NCBI GenBank assembly: GCA_003164415.1
Contig: PLTK01000206.1
Coordinates: 3,174 to 9,362, forward strand
Direction of reading: 5' to 3'
Length of the DNA stretch: 6,189 bases
Source of the DNA: Methanobacterium sp.
GTDB taxonomy: Archaea > Methanobacteriota > Methanobacteria > Methanobacteriales > Methanobacteriaceae
Translations under genes and position numbers: made by a program
Shown here: piece after piece, positions 1 through 4,813 of the stretch
Position numbering within the stretch: the first letter of the stretch is position 1
Layout of the letters: the number at the start of each line of letters is the position of its first letter
Notes under the pieces: generated by a model
The model's database searches: none
Seen by the model: the letters and a program-made list of their open reading frames with translations, nothing else
What the model was told of the DNA's origin: nothing

Positions 1-7
1 AGTTCAT
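1..7 (-). CDS. Probable start of a divergent gene, cut by window edge
   Basis: On the minus strand the bases 7-5 read ATG and are followed by AAC, then the window ends. Just upstream, minus-strand bases 20-11 read AAAAGGGGAT, a purine-rich site ending four bases before the ATG, like the ribosome-binding sites of the other genes here. A TATA-like TTTATAAT lies on the minus strand at 39-32. Only two codons are visible, so nothing can be said about the product. The placement makes 8-574 a divergent promoter region shared with tfe. The call rests on the binding site plus ATG alone and could be chance. Confidence 0.3.
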
Positions 8-344
8 ACAATCCCCTTTTATTTTGCTATGATTATAAATTTATTATTATCAATTTACATTTGATACATTAAATAATCCACTAAACTAAAAATATACATT
101 TTAAGTTCTTTTATTTCTTATAGTTTAGATGAAGAATCGGATAATTTATATAATCTTTAATTCTCAAATTTTCAACAACACTATATTGAATCTTAACATA
201 AAATAAATTTATCGGATAATCAATAGTTGACTGATAAAATATAATCATTGGAAAATGATAATTTAGAATTTTAGTCTAATTAATTTAAATTCAATGGCTT
301 CTGTTATATTTTTAAATTTATAAGATTAAAACTAATAGTAAATT

Positions 345-373
345 ATTAATATAACAAATTGTTATATATTAAT
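345..373. repeat. Palindromic element, 9-bp arms around one base
   Basis: ATATAACAA (349-357) and TTGTTATAT (359-367) are perfect inverted arms around a single A. Both ends are extended by ATTAAT (345-350 and 368-373), with a 2-base offset on the right. The half-site TGTTATAT recurs in direct orientation at 302-309, and TGTTAT again at 384-389. The geometry resembles a dimeric regulator site, but the region is so AT-rich that chance cannot be ruled out. Which regulator would bind is unknown. Confidence 0.4.
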
Positions 374-484
374 TTATTATATATGTTATGGTAGATTTTC
401 TATATTCTTAAATTTATTTTTTAATTTTAGAATTTGCATAAATTTATTAAATTATCTTCTTTAAATTTAATGATTTGGAAATTG

Positions 485-492
485 TTTAAAAT
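485..492 (+). promoter_or_regulatory. Candidate TATA box 1 for tfe
   Basis: TTTAAAAT is preceded by GGAAATTG, which is acceptable as a BRE. Using the usual archaeal spacing of about 26 bases from box centre to start site, transcription would begin near 515. That gives a leader of about 60 bases that retains the GGAGGG ribosome-binding site. Confidence 0.4.
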
Positions 493-536
493 TTTATGGG
501 GTTACATCTACTATAATGATTTGTTGATTGGAATTA

Positions 537-544
537 TTTAAAAT
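537..544 (+). promoter_or_regulatory. Candidate TATA box 2 for tfe
   Basis: A second TTTAAAAT, preceded by GGAATTA, repeats the layout of the box at 485-492 about 52 bases downstream. Transcription from it would start near 565-567, inside or just after the ribosome-binding site, giving a nearly leaderless mRNA. It may be a second promoter or simply AT-rich background. Confidence 0.25.
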
Positions 545-574
545 TATCATCTATTAATTGGAGGGTTAAAAATT

Positions 575-1102
575 ATGGAATTAGATCCAGCAGTTGAGAA
601 AATATTAATGGATATTACAAATAATGAAGAGGGTAGTGTTTCAATTATTGAATGTATTTTGAATGGAAAAACCTTCGATTCAGAAATAGCTGAAGAAACT
701 GACATAAAGTTGAATAAGGTTAGAAAAATTTTATATAAATTTCACGATGCGGGTATAGCTTCTTACAAAAGAACAAAGGATCCTGAGACCAATTGGTTTA
801 TTTACAGTTGGAAGTTTGACAAGGAAAAGGTATCAGATATAATATCTAGAAAACATCAAAGAAACACCGAAGATATTGAAAAATCAATTAAATATGAAGA
901 AGAAAATATGTTCTTTGCATGTAAAACTAATGGTCATAGATATAAATTTGAAAAGGCATCGGAATATAATTTTGTATGTCCTGAATGTGATGATACATTA
1001 GAATATCAGGATAATGCCCTACGTATTGTAGAGTTACTAAAGGAGAAGGCTGCTAGTAATTCTACAAATAAACTCAGCACTGAAATAAAGTATATCCACT
1101 AA
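575..1102 (+). CDS. tfe: Transcription factor E, alpha subunit (archaeal TFIIE-alpha homologue)
   Basis: Encodes a 175-residue protein of typical TFE-alpha length. TFE joins TBP, TFB and RNA polymerase in the preinitiation complex, helps melt the promoter and binds the polymerase clamp. Residues 1-90 form the extended winged helix: the SVSIIECIL helix (21-29), an HTH around SEIAEETDIKLNKVRKILY (36-54), and the wing with RTKDP and W74. A charged linker (91-112) leads to a C-terminal zinc-ribbon region with C116, H121, C135 and C138, including the family pattern HRYKFEKASEYNFVCPEC. The usual first CxxC knuckle is incomplete: C116 has no cysteine partner and H121 is the likely substitute ligand. 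The ATG at 575 is supported by GGAGGG at 560-565, nine bases upstream. The gene appears monocistronic, ending in T-rich sequence. The family assignment is strong; zinc binding through H121 is inference. Confidence 0.95.
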   Translation: MELDPAVEKILMDITNNEEGSVSIIECILNGKTFDSEIAEETDIKLNKVRKILYKFHDAGIASYKRTKDPETNWFIYSWKFDKEKVSDIISRKHQRNTEDIEKSIKYEEENMFFACKTNGHRYKFEKASEYNFVCPECDDTLEYQDNALRIVELLKEKAASNSTNKLSTEIKYIH

Positions 1103-1110
1103 ACAAATAA

Positions 1111-1133
1111 TATTCTTTTTATATTTTCTTTTA
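1111..1133 (+). terminator. T-rich termination region after tfe
   Basis: Starting 8 bases after the tfe stop codon, the sequence runs TATTCTTTTT, ATATTTTCTT, TTA: three T-runs within 23 bases and no hairpin. Archaeal intrinsic termination depends on such T-stretches rather than on stem-loops. Another T7 run lies at 1212-1218. Confidence 0.5.
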
Positions 1134-1255
1134 TAATTTACAGTGGCTAGCTTTTACCAGATCAGGTTATGAAATTATTTTTTAGTATTTTCTGGATAGT
1201 TTCATGAATTCTTTTTTTATATTTATTTTCTTATTATCTCTACATGATCATAAAC

Positions 1256-1263
1256 TTTAAATA
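1256..1263 (+). promoter_or_regulatory. TATA box of the marR promoter
   Basis: TTTAAATA closely matches the archaeal TATA consensus and is preceded by TAAAC as a possible BRE. The predicted start site, about 26 bases downstream of the centre, falls at about 1285, directly at the left edge of the palindrome at 1286-1307. The leader to the ATG at 1350 would be about 65 bases. The start site is predicted from spacing, not observed. Confidence 0.5.
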
Positions 1264-1285
1264 ATTTAATAGTTTATTTTAATAT

Positions 1286-1307
1286 ATAGTTTACAAATGT
1301 AAACTAT
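1286..1307. promoter_or_regulatory. Probable MarR operator, perfect 10-2-10 palindrome
   Basis: The arm ATAGTTTACA (1286-1295) and its exact reverse complement TGTAAACTAT (1298-1307) flank two bases, AA. MarR dimers typically bind palindromes of about this size in their own promoters. The position at or just after the predicted start site would let a bound dimer block polymerase loading. Additional half-sites lie at 1251-1256 (TAAACT) and 1269-1276 (ATAGTTTA), either side of the TATA box. Binding by the adjacent MarR protein is inferred from position and symmetry. Confidence 0.7.
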
Positions 1308-1349
1308 TATTTTGGTGTATGAATATTATATAAAATTGAGTGATACCCT

Positions 1350-1802
1350 ATGGATGAAAAGAAAATAGATTTAATAGAAGAGCTTTTAGAGGACACTTTA
1401 ATCTATACATTACTTTTTAATCGAGAATTAAATAATTTGGGTGAAAGGGATTTTATAAAAACATTTTTATGGTTGATATCTATCGAAGAATACGATAATC
1501 CCTCATTATCTGGACTTGGAAAGATGCTAAACGTATCAAAGTCTCAGATGACATTAAAAATGGATAAACTGGAACAAGCAGGTTATACAGAACGAATATC
1601 AGATAGTGAAGACCGCAGAATAATTCGAATCGTATTAACACCTGAGGGGCGGAACTTCATAAAAAATTCTAAAAAAACAGTTAAAGAAGGTATGAATCAG
1701 TTACTATCACCATTGGATATTGAAGAGATAGAAGACCTTAAAAAAAGCATAACAACCATTAAAAATGTTGTCTTAAAAATTCAAGAAGGAAAAAAAAGAT
1801 GA
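1350..1802 (+). CDS. MarR-family transcriptional regulator
   Basis: Encodes a 150-residue winged-helix repressor of standard MarR length. These proteins act as dimers that leave their operator when a small ligand, often a phenolic or toxic compound, or an oxidant is present. Visible parts are N- and C-terminal helical dimerisation segments (5-30 and about 105-146), the HTH with PSLSGLGKML (51-60) and recognition helix SKSQMTLKMDKLEQAG (63-78), and the beta-wing with the family signature DSEDRRIIRI (85-94, D88-R89-R90) followed by LTPEG (96-100). There is no cysteine, so thiol-based redox sensing is unlikely. The ATG at 1350 has AGTGAT at 1339-1344, complementary to the 16S rRNA tail, five bases upstream. 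The gene lies behind a perfect palindrome, implying autoregulation, and ends 58 bases before the hydrolase gene on the same strand, implying an operon. The ligand is unknown. Confidence 0.93.
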   Translation: MDEKKIDLIEELLEDTLIYTLLFNRELNNLGERDFIKTFLWLISIEEYDNPSLSGLGKMLNVSKSQMTLKMDKLEQAGYTERISDSEDRRIIRIVLTPEGRNFIKNSKKTVKEGMNQLLSPLDIEEIEDLKKSITTIKNVVLKIQEGKKR

Positions 1803-1849
1803 ATAATTGGTTGTACATATCAGATGAACATGATAATTTTTATTTATAG
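1799..1849 (+). CDS. Possible 16-codon ORF coupling marR to the hydrolase gene
   Basis: An ATG at 1799 overlaps the marR stop codon (ATGA) and opens a 16-codon frame, MNNWLYISDEHDNFYL. It ends in TAG at 1847-1849, overlapping the AGGAG ribosome-binding site of the hydrolase gene. AAGGA at 1786-1790 lies eight bases before the ATG. The frame spans almost the whole gap between the two genes, so ribosomes could be handed from marR to the hydrolase. The peptide resembles nothing I recognise. A frame this short is easily open by chance. Confidence 0.22.
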   Translation: MNNWLYISDEHDNFYL

Positions 1850-1852
1850 GAG
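1848..1852 (+). promoter_or_regulatory. Ribosome-binding site that decides the hydrolase start
   Basis: AGGAG ends two bases before the ATG at 1855, too close for that codon, but eight bases before the TTG at 1861. The other genes in this window have 5-9 bases between site and start codon. The spacing therefore favours TTG 1861. Confidence 0.6.
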
Positions 1853-1860
1853 CGATGATT

Positions 1861-2589
1861 TTGAAAATAAAAGATGGCATAGAAATGTTAGAAATATCCA
1901 TGAAACTCTTAGGCAGGGAAAGAAATGTTTATCCCACTATTATATGGGATGATAATAATGTTATTTTAGTTGATGCAGCTATACCTGATTGTTTACCCGA
2001 AATTAAAGATGCAATGAAAAAAGTGGGTGTGCCCTTTGAAGGACTGGATAGTATCATAGTAACACATCAGGACATAGACCATGTTGGTGGAATTAACCCT
2101 ATCTTAAAAGAATTACCACAAGTGAAAATATTTGCGCATGAAGATGATAAACCCTATATTGAGGGTGAAAAGAAGTGGATAAGATTAAATACAAACTTCA
2201 TGAATCGTATCAACAATTTACCCGAAGAAGAAAGGGATAACATATTAAATCTTTTCGAAAATTCAAACGTTAAAATTAACGATACATTAGAAGATGGTCA
2301 GGAACTTGAATGCTGCGGTGGAATTATTGTAATCCATACACCGGGCCATACACCGGGCCATATATGTCTGTATCATAAACAGTCCAGGACCCTAATTGTT
2401 GGTGATGCAATGAACGTTGTTGATGGATGGTTAACCGGACCGAATAAAGATGCAATGAATGAGAAAGATGCACAAACGGCATATGATTCCTTTAAAAAGT
2501 TTGAAAATTATGAAATAAAAAATATTATTACCTACCATGGTGGATTATTTAACGATAATCCAAATCAAAAAATAAAAGAATTATTATAG
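1861..2589 (+). CDS. Metallo-beta-lactamase-fold hydrolase
   Basis: Encodes a soluble MBL-fold enzyme of 242 residues (244 from the alternative ATG at 1855). Numbering from 1855, the metal motifs are T70-H71-Q-D73-I-D75-H76 (motif HxHxDH with the second His replaced by Asp), H165 within HTPGHTPGH, D184 in VGDAM, and H228 in YHGG. These give a complete two-metal site of the HxDxDH subtype. The family covers lactonases, thioesterases, glyoxalase II-like and other ester or amide hydrolases, so the substrate cannot be assigned. The TTG start gives MKIKDGIEMLEI, a normal beginning for this family, and fits the AGGAG spacing. No signal peptide or membrane segment is seen, so it should be cytoplasmic. 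It lies 58 bases after marR and is probably co-transcribed with it, suggesting induction by a compound that the enzyme degrades or modifies. Confidence 0.88.
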   Translation: MKIKDGIEMLEISMKLLGRERNVYPTIIWDDNNVILVDAAIPDCLPEIKDAMKKVGVPFEGLDSIIVTHQDIDHVGGINPILKELPQVKIFAHEDDKPYIEGEKKWIRLNTNFMNRINNLPEEERDNILNLFENSNVKINDTLEDGQELECCGGIIVIHTPGHTPGHICLYHKQSRTLIVGDAMNVVDGWLTGPNKDAMNEKDAQTAYDSFKKFENYEIKNIITYHGGLFNDNPNQKIKELL

Positions 2590-2609
2590 AAACTTGATGG
2601 TGATATTAG

Positions 2610-2803
2610 TTTAATTTCTGCCTCGACCATTTTGTATCTATTAGTGGTTTACTTGTACTACACTTGGTGGAGGTTCATTATACCTATTAACACTTTTCTT
2701 CGGTGTAACTTCACAATTGCCATCCAATTTATTGGGATAGTACACTTCAAAAAGAAGTCATACTCATATAAATAAATACATTTCTAGTTGGGAATATGTA
2801 CCC
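2610..2803 (+). pseudogene. Possible relic of a membrane-protein gene
   Basis: Reading from 2631 gives FVSISGLLVLH. Shifting frame at 2663 gives LGGGSLYLLTLFFGVTSQ, then LPSNLLG, an amber stop at 2738, and a polar tail rich in Lys, Ser and His up to the TAG at 2804. The joined hydrophobic stretch followed by a basic tail looks like the C-terminal helix of a small transporter, and base composition is gene-like. No start codon or ribosome-binding site was found. I do not recognise the family. One frameshift and one stop are needed, so this is tentative; a structured RNA is the alternative. Confidence 0.25.
2739..2764 (+). other. Stem-loop downstream of the hydrolase gene
   Basis: ACTTC (2744-2748) pairs with GAAGT (2754-2758) around an AAAAA loop. 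The stem continues as AGTA (2739-2742) with TACT (2761-2764) across a small asymmetric internal loop (C against CA). No T-run follows, so it is not a classical terminator. It might protect the mRNA 3' end or belong to a small RNA. Confidence 0.3.
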
Positions 2804-2860
2804 TAGGAAGACCAGTTAAAAATATAGGCTAAATTAACTTTTTATTAAATCCTATTTAAT

Positions 2861-2868
2861 TTTAAAAT
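2861..2868 (+). promoter_or_regulatory. Candidate TATA box for the DHA2 exporter
   Basis: TTTAAAAT would place the start site near 2891, leaving a leader of about 50 bases with an intact ribosome-binding site. An alternative box, ATATAATA at 2902-2909 preceded by GAAACC, would start transcription at about 2932, inside the ribosome-binding site. Neither is secure in such AT-rich sequence. Confidence 0.3.
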
Positions 2869-2942
2869 AATTAATTTTTTTACGAGAAATACTATGAAAC
2901 CATATAATATTATATTATTCGAAACTGCCAGGTGGATTTAAT

Positions 2943-4667
2943 ATGGAATATAAATGGACTGCTATGTCTAACACTTTTATAGCGACTCTAATGGCAAGTA
3001 TAAATTCATATATTATACTGATTGCCCTTCCATCTATTTTTAACGGTATTCATATTGACCCACTTAATTCATTTCAATATCTACTATGGATTTTAATGGG
3101 TTATGGGTTGGTAACAGCTACACTGCTTCTAAGTTTCGGACGGCTGTCAGATATGTATGGACGAGTTAAAATGTTTAGACTAGGTTTTTTAATATTCACA
3201 TTTGGATCTGTCCTTTTATATCTAACACCCTCTTCTGGTGATGCAGGAGCAATAGAAATCATAGTGTTTAGATTGGTTCAGGGTGTGGGTGCAGCATTTT
3301 TTATGGCAAACAGTGCTGCCATACTTACAGATGCTTTCCCTTCATCCGAGCGTGGAAAGGCTTTGGGGATAAATATTGTAGCAGCCATTGCAGGAAACTT
3401 TTTAGGACTGGTTATTGGAGGTGTGCTTGCAGTGTTTAACTGGAGGTATGTTTTTTTAATCAGCGTACCATTCGGCTTAATCGGTACAATATGGTCTTTT
3501 AAACTTAAAGAACTATCTAAAAAAGCCATTAAAACTAAAATTGATGTATGGGGAAATTTGACATTTGTACTTGGAATTACGTTGATATTGGTTGGTATAA
3601 CATATGGATTATTACCATATGGTAACAGTCCTATGGGCTGGAATAATCCATGGGTCATAGCTGCTATGATAGTTGGATTAGTTTCATTGATCTTATTCCC
3701 ATTTATTGAAAATAGGGTTGAATCTCCAATGTTCAGGTTGGATCTTTTTAGAAATAGAAGTTTTGCATTTGCAAATATAGCAGGATTGTTGGGTTCATTA
3801 GGCAGGGGTGGTCTAATGTTCATGCTTATATTGTTGTTGCAGGGGATATGGTTACCACTTCATGGTTACAGTTATGATTCAACTCCTTTTTGGGCAGGTA
3901 TTTATATGTTGCCTTTAACAGCAGGAATAGTGATTATGGGGCCTCTTTCAGGTGTACTATCCGATACTTATGGGCCTAGGTGGATATCCACCGGTGGTAT
4001 GATTGTGGTTACCATATCATTCATATTGTTTGCTGCTCTTCCAATTAATTTCAATTTCTGGGAATTTGCCTTTGCTGAATTTTTAATGGGTATTGGTAGT
4101 GGAATGTTCAGCACACCTAACACAGCTTCTATAATGAATTCTGTACCATCAGAAGATAGGGGTGTGGCTTCGGGTATGATATCCACCCTCAGAAATACAG
4201 CAGGCACAGCTAGTATGGCAATATTTTTTACAATTGTTATTGTGGGTATAACTCAGAGATTTCCAGATGCCATGCTATCATCACTAACCAGTATAGGGGC
4301 GGTTAATTTAGCCCCAATATTAACCAACATTCCACCTACAGCCGCATTATTTTCAGCATTCCTAGGTTATAACCCTGTCAATGCCATACTAACCACATTA
4401 CCACCTTCAATTGTAGCCCATATACCTGGATCAACTTTAAACACATTAACCGGTATTACATGGTTCCCATCAACTCTTGCAAATGCATTTTTACCATCAC
4501 TACAAACATCATTCATTATTGGTGCTGTAATATCCATTATAGCAGCTATACTATCAGCCCTTCGTGGAGAAAGATATATACACGAAGATAAAATCATTAA
4601 GGACGTTCCACTATCTGAGATTAAGTCCCCGGAATTGGAAATTGTTGAAAAATCAAGTCAACAATAA
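2943..4667 (+). CDS. MFS multidrug exporter, DHA2 (14-TMS, EmrB/QacA-like) family
   Basis: Encodes a 574-residue inner-membrane protein, the usual DHA2 length, expected to expel a toxic compound using the proton gradient. Landmarks: TM1 about 10-32 ending in IALPSIF; motif A GRLSDMYGRVK (66-76) between TM2 and TM3; motif B beginning at R110 (RLVQGVGAA); motif C region GNFLGLVIGG (151-160); WRYVFLISVPFG (167-178); MFRLDLFRNRSF (263-274); second-half motif A GPLSGVLSDTYGPR (333-346); and VPSEDRGVASG (401-411). TM13 (about 420-437) and TM14 (about 522-541) are separated by a long Pro/Thr/Leu-rich segment of about 85 residues. A short charged tail ends the protein. Differences from bacterial relatives are N21 where TM1 usually has Asp and L156 where motif C has Pro. 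AGGTGGAT at 2930-2937 supports the ATG. It follows the MarR-hydrolase pair after 353 bases, so co-regulation is likely but needs its own promoter or read-through. Confidence 0.92.
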   Translation: MEYKWTAMSNTFIATLMASINSYIILIALPSIFNGIHIDPLNSFQYLLWILMGYGLVTATLLLSFGRLSDMYGRVKMFRLGFLIFTFGSVLLYLTPSSGDAGAIEIIVFRLVQGVGAAFFMANSAAILTDAFPSSERGKALGINIVAAIAGNFLGLVIGGVLAVFNWRYVFLISVPFGLIGTIWSFKLKELSKKAIKTKIDVWGNLTFVLGITLILVGITYGLLPYGNSPMGWNNPWVIAAMIVGLVSLILFPFIENRVESPMFRLDLFRNRSFAFANIAGLLGSLGRGGLMFMLILLLQGIWLPLHGYSYDSTPFWAGIYMLPLTAGIVIMGPLSGVLSDTYGPRWISTGGMIVVTISFILFAALPINFNFWEFAFAEFLMGIGSGMFSTPNTASIMNSVPSEDRGVASGMISTLRNTAGTASMAIFFTIVIVGITQRFPDAMLSSLTSIGAVNLAPILTNIPPTAALFSAFLGYNPVNAILTTLPPSIVAHIPGSTLNTLTGITWFPSTLANAFLPSLQTSFIIGAVISIIAAILSALRGERYIHEDKIIKDVPLSEIKSPELEIVEKSSQQ

Positions 4668-4710
4668 ACCTCAGTTTCTAGTTGAAACATAACATAATAA
4701 ATTTAAATAG

Positions 4711-4734
4711 AAAATATTTTAATGTTAATATTTT
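4711..4734 (+). other. AT-only inverted repeat after the DHA2 gene
   Basis: AAAATATT (4711-4718) and AATATTTT (4727-4734) are perfect 8-bp arms around an 8-base loop. A smaller hairpin, GTTTC (4674-4678) with GAAAC (4684-4688), starts 7 bases after the DHA2 stop codon. Either may mark the mRNA 3' end, but neither is followed by a T-run and the AT-rich stem is weak. Confidence 0.25.
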
Positions 4735-4783
4735 AAATAATATTAATAAAAAATAATAATAATCTGTGATTAAAAAATAATTG

Positions 4784-4795
4784 CAATTTAAATTG
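4784..4795 (+). promoter_or_regulatory. Palindromic TATA-like element before the zinc-finger gene
   Basis: CAATTTAAATTG is a perfect 12-bp palindrome containing TTTAAAT. Its centre lies about 24 bases before the ATG at 4814, the archaeal TATA-to-start distance, so the transcript may be leaderless or nearly so. This would fit the weak ribosome-binding site (GTGA at 4799-4802). Confidence 0.35.
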
Positions 4796-4813
4796 AAAGT
4801 GAGATAGTTTGGT

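Larger units (their letters stand above)
8..574. other. AT-rich divergent intergenic region upstream of tfe
   Basis: No convincing coding frame was found on either strand. Composition is extreme: the first 60 bases contain 12 G or C by hand count. The region holds a dyad at 345-373, a repeated 10-mer (136-145 and 211-220), an imperfect hairpin at 208-238 (TTTATCGG pairing with CTGATAAA with one G-U), a separated inverted pair CTAAACTA (81-88) and TAGTTTAG (121-128), and two TATA-like boxes close to tfe. It probably carries promoters for both flanking genes. A short unrecognised RNA cannot be excluded. Confidence 0.6.
2590..2942. other. Intergenic region: coding-like left part, AT-rich promoter right part
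   Basis: The region changes character. Hand counts give 20, 22 and 18 G+C per 60 bases in the lines starting at 2641, 2701 and 2761, close to the genes here, then only 6 of 60 in the line from 2821. The left part holds a possible gene relic and a stem-loop at 2739-2764. The right part holds TTTAAAAT (2861-2868), a T7 run (2875-2881) and the palindrome ATATAATATTATAT (2902-2915), and probably contains the promoter of the exporter gene. Confidence 0.55.

Noticed and set aside
1..574. CRISPR array or tRNA in the long intergenic region
   Set aside because: No regularly spaced repeats and no cloverleaf-like G+C-rich segment; only two copies of a 10-mer.
1325..1333. TATTATATA as the marR TATA box
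   Set aside because: It would place the start site after the marR ATG at 1350, where the RBS would be lost.
2643..2664. Imperfect 10-2-10 dyad AGTGGTTTAC and GTACTACACT as a second MarR operator
   Set aside because: Only 7 of 10 arm positions match, the spacing of the GTTTAC core differs from the marR palindrome, and it is about 280 bases from the exporter start codon.
3278..3823. Minus-strand open frame of 181 codons
   Set aside because: It lies wholly inside the DHA2 exporter gene, whose protein shows clear family motifs; the reverse frame has no recognisable motif.
3968..4207. Minus-strand open frame of 79 codons
   Set aside because: Antisense to conserved exporter motifs; no independent sign of coding.
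4367..4597. Minus-strand open frame of 76 codons
   Set aside because: Antisense shadow within the exporter 3' region; no motif or supporting start.
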